Below the pieces are notes generated by a model that saw nothing but the letters and a program-made list of their open reading frames with translations, had not been told where the DNA came from and did no database searches. Positions 45,040 to 57,649 of a stretch of 64,000 nucleotides of DNA are shown piece after piece (within the stretch, counting starts at the first letter, position 1; each line of letters starts with the position of its first letter). Source of the DNA: Cladocopium goreaui (lineage: Eukaryota; Sar; Dinophyceae; Suessiales; Symbiodiniaceae); contig CAMXCT020003219.1 in assembly GCA_947184155.2 (NCBI GenBank), forward strand, positions 1-64,000. The letters run 5' to 3'. The translations under genes were made by a program, and so were the position numbers.

Positions 45040-45555
45040 GCGGGGCTGAGGGTCTTTGGGGTGAGAGGTGACCTTACTGGACGTTTCACCAAGGGCATAT
45101 TTTTGTTTGGCCAAGGCCTGAGGCCTGGATTTTCTCTTGTCAATTTCCCAATATTGCTGGATTACCTTTTTTGGGCGTAATACATCGTTGGGACCCCCAT
45201 CCACATTTCATAATCGGCAAAATGAACACATGGCAAAGCTGTCAAATCTTTCCGGTGAATTCTTGCAAATTAGGCCTATAGATGGCTATAGTATAAATAT
45301 ATCTATATAGGCGCATGCTGAATGAAAGTATGACATCTGCAGGACCCCCATACTGTTCCCACTTGTTTCTTGGTTGCAGCCGGCAACCCACGAAAGCTGT
45401 GCGATTGATATTGATATATGGAGATTTACATATATAGTCATATATATATATATACACTGTATATGGTAGTTTGCATACCGCAGTGACTACACAAATTGCC
45501 TGACACTTACGTTGCTAGTTTGTAGTGCCGCAGCGGCGCCACCTCGAGCCGCCAG

Positions 45556-45681
45556 GCTGAAGAACTGCAACGCAAAGCGCTCGCAGGGTTTGAAGCGCAG
45601 CTGGGAGCGAGCCATCCCAACACGCTAATCTCCGTGAACGTTCTCGCTATGATCCTCGAGTCGCAAGGCAAATTGGAAGAG
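45556..45681 (+). CDS. TPR exon 3, copy B (deleted in A)
   Basis: 126 nt, phase 0, GCCAG acceptor and GAG/GCC donor. AEELQRKALAGFEAQLGASH, PNTLISVNVLAMILESQG, KLEE. More diverged than the other repeats. Copy A has lost this exon by a deletion of about 334 bp. Confidence 0.7.
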
Positions 45682-47073
45682 GCCAGGCCGAGGTCGGGGG
45701 TAGAAAGGAGACCTTCCCCGTGGAAGTTCCAAGGGAAGGCGCTTTTTTTGAAGTATAAGCAAGAGTGGAAGAGTGGACCCTTCCATGTCTCCAATTTGGG
45801 CATCTCCTAAGTTTCGCCCAAATTCATTGGTTGAATTGCCTGGGCATGAAATCCATACATGCAATGTGCATCAGGGTTGATGCCAAGGATCTGTCCTCCA
45901 ATTCCCGAGAGTCAAACTATGAAGGCTCAGCGGAAAGCTAAGAAAAGTACAAGCTCCTTTCAACGAGTTTCATCACCTCAAGACTCTGAAGAATCTTTGG
46001 GGTTTGTTAGGCAAAAGAGAACTGTACGGCTTGTGACTTCACACTAGGAAACACAACAGCATAGTGATGATGAGTGATGTCAATACTAATTTGGCGCAGT
46101 TCAACACACGCCCTAGATTTTTGTGTTTACAAAATCAGTCAGCCAAGGCTGTTTGTAAGACCCTTCCCGACGATACCAACACCTCTTCAATGGATTTAAC
46201 CCAGACTCTTGATTCTATGTGCAAGAGTTTCCGGATCACGACAAAACGCATGCAGCATATTTCCAAATGGGCGACGGAGGCCACATATACAGTTTATTGA
46301 TTTGAGAACGATGACGAAAGCGGGCAATGACTGCCCCAGGAGTGTGACGTACCCCCAGCAGGATCAAAATCAGCTAGATGGGAATGATTGTGTGTCAGTT
46401 GTTTGTGTGAGGAATCTGTGAAAGTCTGAAGCTATGAACGTGAATTGGCACGTTAAAGTGGTTCGCGAAGAGTCTTCAAAACGCTGAAAAAAAACGCAGC
46501 TTGCCAAAAGGTTGCCAACAGGTACAGCCTCAACATCCCTATTGGCTTTTGAAGTTTGTAAATTCTTGTGAGATGTATGATCTTAGTTGGCCGCATAGGC
46601 ACCTGTTTGACGGTGACAGCATCACCAGTTCAGCTGAACCTGTGAAGGGAGTATTTCTTGTTATATGCAATCTAGCCACATCTAGCTTGCCTACATGCTC
46701 GGCAGGGCTTTTCGAGGCCCTTAGCAATTTTAATCCGTTGATTATTTTCGAGGGCGTTTGACAATGTTTGAGATGATGACCGATCATCCGAGCCGTAGCC
46801 TTGTCCGTGGTCGCCCGAGGGTTGTTTCGTGAGAGCGGGCCAGCAATGTGAGCAAACACTGTGAGTAAATTGAGTAAATTGATGCTTCTTGGCATCCCGT
46901 GAGTTCAAAGAGTGCTTGACGAGCGCTTGGAATAGTATGTTCATATATGTTCTCACCATAGTCCAAAAATGGTGGCCTTTGTTGGCTTATTCTTCCCTTT
47001 CCATGACCCAGGGGGCCTGAGCTGGGGCTCTTCTCATGTTTCCACACCTCAGTGCTCCATCTCGAGCCGCGAG
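45682..47073. other. Intron of copy B
   Basis: No exon seen; collinear with 28.80-30.24 kb. Confidence 0.5.
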
Positions 47074-47199
47074 GCAGAAGGTCTCTACCACCGATCCTTG
47101 GAAGGCCGCGAGTCCCAACTGGGAGCCCAACACCCCGACACGCTCCTCTCGGTGCACAACTTGGCCTTTGTCTTGAAGCAGCAGGGCAAGTTGGAGGAG
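47074..47199 (+). CDS. TPR exon 4, copy B
   Basis: 126 nt, phase 0. AEGLYHRSLEGRESQLGAQH, PDTLLSVHNLAFVLKQQG, KLEE. Upstream flank resembles A exon 4 and downstream flank A exon 5. Confidence 0.75.
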
Positions 47200-47835
47200 G
47201 CCGGCCAGGACAAGGGACTGGTGAGTTTCTTGTTTCCAAGTTTCACTGGAGCAATTTCTGTTTATGAGAAGTTTGATTTTGCATATGGGACTCGTTTTGG
47301 TAAGTTTGCTTTGACATTTAATGTCCGACAGCATTGTCGCCGGAGAATTTGATGAAATGACCCCACAAGACGCGGGCCAAGCAAGCAGGACGTGCCAGGG
47401 TCGCAAACTCATGAACCTGTTTCTCCGGAATCCAAGCTTCGGCTGTAGATACCAGATTGGGCCTAATTCGTTTGACTAGGCTGTTGGATCTCAACAGCAG
47501 TACATGCATTTTGTGCAAGGGTAGGTCAACATCGTCTTCCAAGAAGTGAAACTTGGTAGCTCGGTTCTATTTAGAGCTTTGGCTGATGCATTGACAATGC
47601 GTGCCAGCTTCACGCAGTACAAGAAAAGCCTTCACCCTGGCTTCGTGGTTCCCACCATCCTATCCTATGCAGATTAGATTCTCAGATTTGCAGGTATTGG
47701 TGTTTGAACAATCAATGTGCCACATTGCATCACCAACACATTGCCTTTCACCAGTTGCGGATCACAGCACAAGGCTCATCTCGCCACGGCATAGGAAGCC
47801 ACCCTGCTGTCATCCATCCACAACCCACCCTGTAG

Positions 47836-47961
47836 GCAGAGGAGCTCTATCGCACGGCCTTGAGTGGGCGAGAAGGTCAGCTTGGCCCCGAGCATCCGGA
47901 CACCCTCAGCTCCGTGCGGAATTTGGCGATTCTTCTGGAGGAGAGAGGCTCCGTTCCAGAG
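47836..47961 (+). CDS. TPR exon 5, copy B
   Basis: 126 nt, phase 0, after CACCCTGTAG. AEELYRTALSGREGQLGPEH, PDTLSSVRNLAILLEERG, SVPE. Counterpart of A TPR exon 6. The TAG of the acceptor breaks the unspliced frame, which supports this site as a splice acceptor. Confidence 0.75.
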
Positions 47962-48300
47962 GCGAGGGCTTCTCATTCGAGTTGTGGCGTTGGGGCGGTT
48001 CTGCTTGGAGGGGATGTTGATGTGGGAAGTGGTGGTTGATGGAAGTCGAATCAATGGAATAGTTGTGGTTGAGCAGATCTCACTTTTGGCAACAGTGTTG
48101 GAGCGATTTGAAATACATTGGAAGATGTGTCTTTAAAGTTTTCTAGATGGGGTTTAGTGACATTTTGTTGGGTATGCCCAACCGACATTGAGATATGGCA
48201 AGCTCCAAGTGATGCGGTCGCAAGGTCCTAAGGTGCATCATCAGCCCGGGTCCGTGGTGCCCACCACTGCCATGCACCACCTGCCAAGTGTCACGTCCAG

Positions 48301-48441
48301 GCGGGGCAGCTTTATCTCCGCGAGTTGCGTGGATTGGAGGCCTCTGCAAGGGTCACAGGGGAACAGTCGATAGCCATCGATAGCCACTTGGTGGCCTTTG
48401 GTCCAAACATCATTAGTCCAGCTGGTAGTCGCTGCGTGTGA
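48301..48441 (+). CDS. Terminal exon, copy B
   Basis: After TCACGTCCAG the frame reads AGQLYLRELRGLEASARVTG and continues EQSIAIDSHLVAFGPN to TGA at 48439. Copy A stops at codon 22 through one TAG, so the two proteins would end differently. Confidence 0.45.
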   Translation, partial: AGQLYLRELRGLEASARVTGEQSIAIDSHLVAFGPNIISPAGSRCV

Positions 48442-50559
48442 ATTTTGGAGCCCCAAAGTGCTCTCGGTACAATTGTCAAGGTCGCCTTTATAGTTTAGCT
48501 CCATCAAAGATATGACATTATGACATCTTCCATGAATATTGATTTCACAAAGAAAAAGAACATGTTTCGATTTGATACGTGTCCTGTCTTTTTCTTTTTG
48601 TGTGCCATGTTCGGTGTTACAATTTCAGGCTGTCAGCTCTGTGGGGTGAACATGAAATCATTGATCACCCCGAGAGATCTGCGAAAGTTTTGCTGATGAA
48701 ACTCGGTGCCGCTGTCAGAGCCGTAGCTGCCTTAGCTGCCTCTGCAGGAGCTGCACGGGCCGGATGCCGAAGAGGTCCGAGCGAGTCGCCGCAACCTGGA
48801 GCGATTCCAACAAGAGCACGGTCCAGTCGCTTGAAGGCGATGGGAAAACCCGAAATTTGCCGTGAAGACACTCACGGGTCACATGTCTCATTGCATTGTT
48901 TTTTTTGAAAGGACCAGTTGAGAAACCCACCGAAGACTTTAGATTCTGTAGATTCTTTTGATAGAAAGCTGGCCTTGTCCTATTGCCAAGGATTTTGTTT
49001 CTGAGGCAGCATGTGACATGTGGTGGGCCGTTTGAATTTCTCAAAGTTCTGCTAGTTAGTTTTTGTTCAGCAGAAGTTGGACCGATAGAAAATTCATGAA
49101 AATTCTACGTTTGAGTTTCTGCCAGACTTGTTGCAGTTTGGGTTTAGGAATGGCTTGACGTACCAAGACCCCCCACAATGCTGATAACAGCGGTCCAACA
49201 AACTGAATTGGTTTGCCTGTGGGATTTGTGTTTGATTCGTTTTGGATCTGATTTCGGAGACTTGCAGGCAGATCGGCACCTTTCAGCCCGTGACCCCGCA
49301 CATGGAGCCGCCAGCCATCATCATATATTTGTATCAAAATGTATCAATATCTCCCGTTTCACCGAGATCCATAGAGGGTTAGAACCCACAATCAGTGCTT
49401 TGAATTGCCAAGTGCCAAGTGTGAAAACAGGGCGTTTGTCGATTTGACCCCACCACAGAGCACTTGAAGGTCAGGGCTTCCAATCAGGACAGTGTTGCCC
49501 AGATTTGTCGTTTCTTTATTGCAACTTGGCCTGCTTCTGGTCATGCGTGAACCGTTCGACTTTGGTGTTCAAGCTTTTGCCAGCAACTGATCTCGTCAAG
49601 CCAGTGAGGTAGTGAGTGCCTGGTTGTTATTTTGGCCAACCACTTACTCTATCCATGTGTCAAACAGAATGGGCCCGGAAATTGGTTCCCTATGAATTTC
49701 GGAACATCTTCATTTCAACTGTGTTTTGGCCATGTCCGGGTGACCTCGAAAGACACCAGTCAACTGTCATAGCCCACCATTGGAAGGGGGTGGAAGGGGG
49801 GATTCTCCACCGACTTCAAACCTGGTTTGTTTCATTCTCAACTTGGAAGAGGCTAGTTACGCCCAAAGCAAATTCTGAGCAATCCAAACTTGGGGCATCA
49901 AGAGATTCCGGGGAGTCTCTTCCAAGATGGCGAGGTATTCCTTTGTGAACTTGGTCGAAACTCAAACAAAAATCACATGTTTCTATTTGTTTCTTGCATT
50001 TGCTTGCCAAGGCCCCCAAACACTTTGGACTGGTCAGGAAATCCTTGTGGAGCCCAAATTACACCCAACATGCTCGCAAGCAGCTGTGCTTCAACTGGTC
50101 ATGAATATTTGGTCAGGATTTGCAACTAGTCCATATGTGCAGCATAAGTTTTGTGCATGAGAATCCATTTCATCCACTGGCCGCCCGGCAGTGCCGCGGG
50201 GCGTCTGATGTGCGGCACAAAAGGGGCACCGTGCCTTTTGGCAGGAGCATGCAGTGGGATGGCCCTGGAAGATAGGCGTTACACACATGCCAAGCACTTC
50301 TCAATCTTGAAACATGAGTCAAGGGCCAAACAAATTTCTGAGTCTTGGTCTGGCTTTGGCACCAATGTGGCCACCATTCGGAAGGACTTGCAGTTGACTT
50401 GGATCATGAGGATGATTTCTCTTCCATCGAGCACGGTGTGAACGATGTCATTTTGAAAAAAAGTCTAGTTCAAGTTGCCTCGCATGCGAACTGCAGATCC
50501 AAATTACTGATGATCGATCTTGCATGTAATTGCAGTAGGGTGGACCATTTTGTGAATAT
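48442..50559. other. 3' flank of copy B; no gene seen
   Basis: Matches the flank of copy A to about 49.46 kb. From there to 50.56 kb the sequence is unique in the window and shows only overlapping short frames on both strands. Confidence 0.45.
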
Positions 50560-53080
50560 CTAATGGCCCCCAAAATGGATGCCTTTTGTGAAGAAATCCC
50601 CAACATTCAAACACTGGTTGTGCGGAAAACCAGCGGCCCAAAAATGGATGCTGGATGCCTTTTATGGCACACATGATCTTACATTGAAGGCTGTCGAGGC
50701 TGAAACATAGTGCCCCCAAACGGATGCCCTTTATATATATCCCTTTATGAACCATGGAAAAACAACTTTTTTGTACAGGACTATCGCCCCGAAATGGATG
50801 CAGTGACAGGCGTGTTTTCAACATGCACACCAGTTTCTTGAAACGGAATGCCGCTGAAAGAAATGGATGCCTTTGAACAAAGACTTTTTAATTCTCAACA
50901 TTGAAGCCTATTTTTTGTTGAAACCTGATGCCCCCAAAACCAATGCCTTTCATGTCAAAGATGTTGTCAACATTGAACCTTTTTTGTTTGACTTAACGCC
51001 CCCCAAATGGATGCCTTTATGAAAGATGGTCTCAATGTGAATCCAGTTCTTTTAAAGCAAAATGCCCTCCAAATGGATGTCTTTCAGCAAAGACTTTTTA
51101 ATTCTCAGCGTGAAACCTATTTTTTGTTGAAACCTGATGCCCCCAAAACCAATGCCTTTCATGTCAAAGATGTTGTCAACATTGAACCTTTTTTGTTTGA
51201 CTTAACGCCCCCAAAATGGATGCCTTTATGAAAGATGGACTCAATGTGAAGCCAGTTCTTTTAAAACAAAATGCCACCCAAATGGATGTCTTTCAGCAAA
51301 GACTTTTTAATTCTCAGCGTGAAACCTATTTTTTGTTGAAACCTGATGCCCCCAAAACCAATGCCTTTCATGTCAAAGATGTTGTCAACATTGAACCTAT
51401 TTTTTGGACTTAACGCCCCCAAAATGGATGCCTTTACGACGCCCCCAAAATGGATGCCTTTATGAAAGATGGTCTCAATGTGAAGCCAGTTCTTTTAAAG
51501 CAAAATGCCCCCCAAATGGATGTCTTTCAGCAAAGACTTTTTAATTCTCAGCGTGAAACCTATTTTTTGTTGAAACCTGATGCCCCCAAAACCAATGCCT
51601 TTCATGTCAAAGATGTTGTCAACATTGAACCTTTTTTGTTTGACTTAACGCCCCCCAAATGGATGCCTTTCTGAAAGATGGTCTCAATGTGAATCCAATT
51701 CTTTTAAAGCAAAATGCCCTCCAAATGGATGTCTTTCAGCAAAGACTTTTTAATTCTCAGCGTGAAACCTATTTTTTGTTGAAACCTGATGCCCCCAAAA
51801 CCAATGCCTTTCATGTCAAAGATGTTGTCAACATTGAACCTTTTTTTTGTTTGACTTAACGCCCCCCAAATGGATGCCTTTATGAAAGATGGTCTCAATG
51901 TGAAGCCAGTTCTTTTAAAGCAAAATGTCCTCCAAATGGATGTCTTTCAACAAAGACTTTTTAATTCCCAGCGTGAAACCTATTTTTTGTTGAAACCTGA
52001 TGCCCCCAAAACCAATGCCTTTCATGTCAAAGATGTTGTCAACATTGAACCTTTTTTGTTTGACTTAACGCCCCCAAAATGGATGCCTTTATGAAAGATG
52101 GTCTCAATGTGAAGCCAGTTCTTTTAAAGCAAAATGCCACCCAAATTGATGCCTTTCAACAAAGACTTTTTAATTCTCAGCGTGAAACCTATTTTTTGTT
52201 GAAACCTGATGCCCCCAAAACCAATGCCTTTCATGTCAAAGATGTTGTCAACATTGAACCTTTTTTGTTTGACTTAACGCCCCCAAAATGGATGCCTTTA
52301 TGAAAGATGGTCTCAATGTGAAGCCAGTTCTTTTAAAACAAAATGCACCCCAAATGGATGCCTTTCAACAAAGACTTTTTAATTCTCAGCGTGAAACCTA
52401 TTTTTTGTTGAAACCTGATGCCCCCAAAACCAATGCCTTTCATGTCAAAGATGTTGTCAACATTGAACCTTTTTTGTTTGACTTAACGCCCCCAAAATGG
52501 ATGCCTTTATGAAAGATGGTCTCAATGTGAAGCCAGTTCTTTTAAAGCAAAATGCCACCCAAATTGATGCCTTTCAACAAAGACTTTTTAATTCTCAGCG
52601 TGAAACCTATTTTTTGTTGAAACCTGATGCCCCCAAAACCAATGCCTTTCATGTCAAAGATGTTGTCAACATTGAACCTTTTTTGTTTGACTTAACGCCC
52701 CCAACATGGATGCCTTTATGAAAGATGGTCTCAATGTGAAGCCAGTTCTTTTAAAACAAAATGCACCCCAAATGGATGCCTTTTGTATCCTTTTGTGACA
52801 GCTGTTCTTAATGCGAAACCTTTTCTTGTTTCAGATGATGCTTCCCACATGGTTGCCTTTTCTGTCAAAGATTTTGTCAACATTGAATCCTTTTTGTTTG
52901 ACATATTGCCCCTGAAATAGATGATGGCAGATGTTCTCAATGTCAACCCCGTGTTTTGTTCGTCCAAGTTTTGGAAAAGACGCTCTGAACTTTGAAAACC
53001 CTTTTGACAGAGACATTCTGCATACAAAATGCTCGCCTGCCTTGTGAAACAAAGGCCCCCCCGAATGAGCTCGTGCCTTG
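50560..53080 (+). repeat. 70-bp satellite with a 209-bp higher-order core
   Basis: Units start at 51007, 51216, 51450, 51659, 51870, 52079, 52288 and 52497, with a truncated one at 52706. Spacing is 209 bp, except 234 bp once (a duplicated CGCCCCCAAAATGGATGCC piece) and 211 bp once. Each unit holds three related segments of about 70 bp, each with a [AC]CCCC[AC]AAAxxxATG-CCTTT core and a TTTTTTG-rich end. Flanks (50560-51000 and 52780-53080) contain single, diverged 70-bp monomers. Frames of 65-74 codons (MDAFMKDGLNV) repeat in every unit, but 209 is not a multiple of three, so they do not join. Confidence 0.9.
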
Positions 53081-53934
53081 TTTTCTGGGATGAAGAATAA
53101 ACTGTCCGACACATATTCAAAATATTTCAAAATCATTTTCAGGGCTTCTGACTTTTTCACTTGGCTCTGGCTGTATATCCCGACCCTGCAAAATCATTCC
53201 AAAATGCAGCCTCAGCCTGGAGATATGGAACCTATTTTGGACCACCTTTTGGGACCCATAATCGATAGGTTCCCAAAACTTTTCTTTTGGGCAATTTATC
53301 AGGGCCAGTGACTAGAACAAATTAAACATATTTTGCTTAGGGCAGTTTGTACATGTTACCAGCGTACCGGATAGGACACACAGCTACTTTGATTTTGATA
53401 TTTTCACGACAAGAAACGATCGCCTCCCACCGAACCAAGCGACCAAGTCTCTGCAGTTTCACTGCACCAGGAGGAAATTCAGATGCGTTCATGGAGGCGC
53501 CTGTGTAGAGGCCACAAAGATCGACTTGTTCGGCTGTTTGATCCAGTTTCAAACGTATGGGAACAGATCACTCGAGTCTTATAGTCTTATCTCGTTTTTT
53601 GAGGTGGCTAACCATCTTCCTGTCTATTCGAGTAGGGCGAAGAAATGCTGCAATTGTTAAGTGGTTAGTGGTTTGACTCATATTTTCCATCTTCCATCCA
53701 TACTTGGGATGGTTGGCTCCATCGTTCAACATGCTTTGGGCATCTTTGGGCTGTGACTGTCCATGTTGGCCAAAGCCTGGGTGGTGCTCTGGGAGACGCC
53801 GACAACATGAGTCGCTGACAACTTGGAAAACATGGGAGTTTCCCACCAGCCATGGGGATTGAATCTGCCAAAATGGCAGACATTGAAATGGTGGATCCAT
53901 TGGGATGCTATTTCAGCTTCATCCAAGCGCACTG
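53081..53934. other. No gene seen
   Basis: Unique sequence between the satellite and R2 copy c; overlapping short frames only. Confidence 0.4.
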
Positions 53935-55640
53935 TATAGTGCGGCATAGCGTAGCATGCGTAGCAAAGGTTAGCAAAGGGTAATGGGTTGACTATAGGGA
54001 AGAAGTTTTGGAAGGGTCACACCCAACTGTGCCAAATTCGGTTCATGACAATGACGGCGCCAGGCCCATGGGGAACTCGACGCGTTGATCTCCTCACCTT
54101 GAGTGCCAGAAAGCGGCGTTGCAGCATCTGAGGTCGTGAGCCCCGAGTCATCAAAAAGAGATGCCGACGGAAAAATCTTCGGAGTTGAATACTGGAAAAA
54201 CTCAAAGAGCCAAGGAAGAGCATCACTTCAGGAGGAAGTTACCAACATTGCAATGGCCAGAAAAATCTTCACTTTGCAGACGATGCGCCGAAGCATTTTC
54301 AGCAGCCTGACAGAAACTTGCACCCTACAGTCGCATTGCAAATATCCGATTGGCAATGACGATCTACGCAATCTACTGACAAAGCTAGTTGGAATCACAT
54401 TGATATAGACATTGACAGACGCATGCACTGAGGGAACCCAGTGGCAACCAAGCAGAAGCCAGAAGTCCAAATCACATGAATCTCTACAAGTTGTGTGCTG
54501 GGTGCAAGTTAGGTGTCACATGGGTTGCACACACTCCACCACACGCGCTCTTGCATCAACTTTAACGAGCCATGTGAATGGAACAGGCTGTAGATAGCCG
54601 TCTTTCTTTTTGTTCCTTTCGATTGAATGCTGCATCGCCGGTTAGCCAGCAGATTTAAAGAAGTCAGACACTTGCGTTGGTGGGGATTTCCCCCTTCCAA
54701 AGCCTCAACATTTTTTGGATCCAGAAGTCAATCAACTTGCACTGCCAAGCGCCCGTTTTGCCATCGCACCGGCCTTCCGGTCCCTGCGTCAGCCGGGGGT
54801 GCCCAGTCAAGGTGCGGCAGAACCGATTCTGCAGAGGAAGTGGTTCTGCAAGGAGCAGTGTTGGAAAGATCGACTGAGCGATTCAGTGTGAGAATCACTG
54901 TTGTTGCCAACTTTTGAGTGGGGAAGATGCACACATTTCACATGCGCAGGATAATGTTATCTTTTAAGATTTTTAAGCTTTGAGCATTGGTCGGGGCATG
55001 TCTTGGCTGTGCTTGTTGCTCAATGTGAAGCCCGACCAAATTCTTGAGAAAATTCAGCATTTGACGAGAACCCCGGTGCTTGTCCTCGATTTGCCAAATC
55101 TTTTTTCGATGGCGTTGAGGTCTTCACGATGGGCTGCTGTATTGGTGCTAGAACTTCCCAGGCGGAGGCGGGAGACAAGGAATTCCAGTCAGGTTCGAGA
55201 TATCAGAGCCTGACAGTGATGGGTTTGGCTTTACTTACGACATGGACGGACAACATGTTTTTGTTTTGATCCCGAAGCCTTTTAATCATACAAACCATGG
55301 CCGCCTCAGAAATAACACCCCAAAAAGTGTCAAGATTTCATGAGATATTACACAGGTACAAATTGATTCATCATTACATATATTCAAATCAGGTCAAATC
55401 TATTTGTTTCCAACAAGTTCACTGGCTGTCGGTTGTTTGGAGGACATGTCGCCATTCGCGGCAAGTAACTTCGATAGCCCTCTGGCAGCCCAGACAGAGG
55501 AGGCAAGAAACGGCAGTGAATGACATATGAATGACATTTTTTGCACGAATTCCTGCAGCGTTCAGTTGCAACTTGGAAACATGTCAACGATTGATGCAGC
55601 TTGCCCATCTTTTTGCAAGTCAAAAAGTTTGTCTTAGTTT
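53935..55640. repeat. Block R2, copy c
   Basis: Very similar to 37.36-38.95 kb (R2 copy b), starting at GCGGCATAGCGTAGCATGCG and running through TTGAATGCTGCATCGCCGGT (54622). It lacks the 5' third of R2, and R1 is absent: the 209-bp satellite lies where they would be. Confidence 0.75.
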
Positions 55641-55661
55641 CGCAGATGCCTTTCCTGCAAG

Positions 55662-55721
55662 GCGCAGATGGACCAGCCCTCCGCATCAAGGGAAGGGCTG
55701 GCAACCAAAGTGGAGATCGAG
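55662..55721 (+). CDS. 60-nt mini-exon, unit 3
   Basis: AQMDQPSASREGLATKVEIE after TTTCCTGCAAG, ending GAG/GCTCAT. Its 36-nt partner is 3.8 kb away, beyond the minisatellite and the AT-rich insertion. Confidence 0.45.
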
Positions 55722-55789
55722 GCTCATCTGGGCACAGTTGCTTCGTTTGATTGAACGCGCAATGGCGGAAATTTTATGAAATTTTCACA

Positions 55790-56118
55790 TCAGCCACTCA
55801 GCCACTCTGGCAGAGTGGCTGAGTGGCTGCTCCAGCCACTCTGGCAGCGACTGTGGCAGAATGGCTGAGTGGCTGAGTGCCTGAGTGGCTGCGTCAGTCA
55901 CTCTGGCAGAGTGGCTGAGTGGCTGCTCCAGCCACTCTGGCAGAGTGGCTGAGTGCCTGCTTGGCAGAGTGGCCGAGTGGCTGAGTGGCTGCGTCAGCCA
56001 CTCTGGCAGAGTGCCTGAGTGGCTGAGTGGCTGCTCCAGCCACTCTGGCAGAGTGGCTGAGTGGCTGCATCAGCCACTCTGGCAGAGCGGCTGAGTGGCT
56101 GAGTGGCTGCGGCAGAGT
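55790..56118. repeat. GAGTGGCTGAGTGGCTG minisatellite, self-complementary
   Basis: Repeats of CAGCCACTCTGGCAGAGTGGCTGAGTGGCTG of variable length. Each holds GCCACTCT-GGC-AGAGTGGC, an 8-bp stem with a 3-base loop. A shorter piece of the same repeat (59235-59289) lies at the other side of the AT-rich DNA. Confidence 0.9.
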
Positions 56119-56132
56119 CATCAATCAATGAA

Positions 56133-56530
56133 ATGGATAAAGTTTTTAAACGTGTCAATATCCAAGCAAGATTTTATGACATTGACAGCAACTTGATTTA
56201 CAAAGATAACCCTGTAAACTTCAACTGCCATAGCTACATAACTTCAACGGATTGGTTAAGAACAGCCACATATACACTTTGAACCAAAAGCTGAAATCAC
56301 TCAAAAAGAAAGATAGTGGTGATGAACTCTACAAGTTCAGGATTGGAAACAACTATTACAACGACTATTTGGTGAGCAAAAAATGGCTAAATTTATCTAA
56401 ATTTAATCTTGATACCAGAGGTGGCAAATTGTCAAGTAACTTTACGGCACAGAGAGTTGATAATGGACTGTGCCATTCTATTGACAACTGCGAGGCTTAT
56501 TGTTGCCACTGCAATTCTTCTTCACAGTAG
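56133..56530 (+). pseudogene. Frameshifted ORF of the AT-rich element
   Basis: The first frame (56133-56282) begins MDKVFKRVNIQARFYDIDSN and stops at TGA. An overlapping frame open from 56252 continues with NQKLKSLKKKDSGDEL and NLSKFNLDTRGGKLSSNF to a stop at 56530. The two parts read like one protein broken by one frameshift near 56.25-56.28 kb. I do not recognise the family. Confidence 0.4.
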
Positions 56531-56566
56531 ATTTTTTCAAAATAATAAACTTAATAAAATATTGAA

Positions 56567-57481
56567 ATGGATAAACAAGAAATCATAGGAAACATATATT
56601 TCGATAAAACAGGTTCCAAAAACACTACTTTGAAGGATGCAAGAGAGAAAAACAAATCTATTACTATGAAAGATGTTGATGTTTTTTCAAAAAGAGTGTA
56701 GAGATAAAAATGATCCCGAGAGGCTATAATAGCTTTGTTGCTCCACATAACCATCATAGATACCAAGTTGATATATTCTTTATTTCCAAAAAAAGAATTA
56801 AAGGTAAAACAAAGATACGGAGCTGGATTAGTCTGTATTGATTGTTTGAGTAAGTATGCTGTCGTAGTCCCAGTAAGAAGGAAAGAGACAGGCAGTGTTA
56901 TTCAAGGAACAAGGAAAGCGATAGAGAAGATGGGCAAGAAACTTGAAATCATATACACTGACGACGAGAAAACTATAGCAAGTGGTGAATTCCGAGCATA
57001 TGTAGAAAGCGAAGGCATTGAATTGTATAGGACAAGAGGCCACCCTGCTTTTGCCGAGCGTTTTATAAAAAAAAATAAAGACAAATTATGCAAAAGAGTT
57101 GAGAACGATGAAAACGAATAAAAACATACGAATATACAATGGATAGACTACATAGATGAAATTATGTTAACTTACAATAATAAAGATGTGCATTCCGCTA
57201 CTGGTCAAACACCGTATAAAGCCAGAGATAAAGACAATGAATTCAAGTCAAGATTAAACATTGCAATGAAAGCAAAGAAACAGAGGCTCTATCCTGAACT
57301 ATCTGTGGGAGGCAAAGTAAAAATCAAAAGGAAGAAAACAACAACGGAGAAGGAGAGAACCTCACACTTTTTGAAAGGTGAGTATACAGTAGAGTCCATT
57401 GATGAAAAATTGAATCAAACATATTATACATTAGAAGGATACAACAGACCACTATTGAGTCATGAATTGCTGAACATATAA
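56567..57481 (+). pseudogene. Polinton/virophage-type integrase (rve superfamily), decayed
   Basis: The N-terminal part (56570-56701) reads MDKQEIIGNIYFDKTGSKNT and KSITMKDVDV; the frame then shifts in a T/A run. The next frame gives PRGYNSFVAPH and YQVDIFFI, with the probable first catalytic Asp. A second shift occurs in an A run near 56.79 kb. The third frame carries CIDCLSKYAVVVPV, the second Asp (IYTDDEKT) and the Glu of GHPAFAERFIKK, 31 residues apart, then TYNNKDVHSATGQTP and a C-terminal basic SH3-like region ending LLSHELLNI. An in-frame TAA lies at 57119-57121. Integrases of this kind insert element DNA into the host genome. With two shifts and a stop this copy cannot make an intact enzyme. 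Confidence 0.75.
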
Positions 57482-57649
57482 ATTACCATTTATAGGAAAT
57501 CTACTTAAAGGAATATTATCTGTATATATATATACATACATGCGAACTGTCATTCAGTGATACAAGTAGTGAACGTGAAATCAATCAAGAAGAATACATC
57601 AAACAAAAAATCTTAAGCTGTAAATGTAGTGAATATGCAACAATAAAAT

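Noticed and set aside
51007..52721. Eight near-identical ORFs of 65-74 codons starting MDAFMKDGLNV
   Set aside because: They are the translation of a 209-bp satellite whose length is not divisible by three; units cannot form one protein and lack start context or splice sites.
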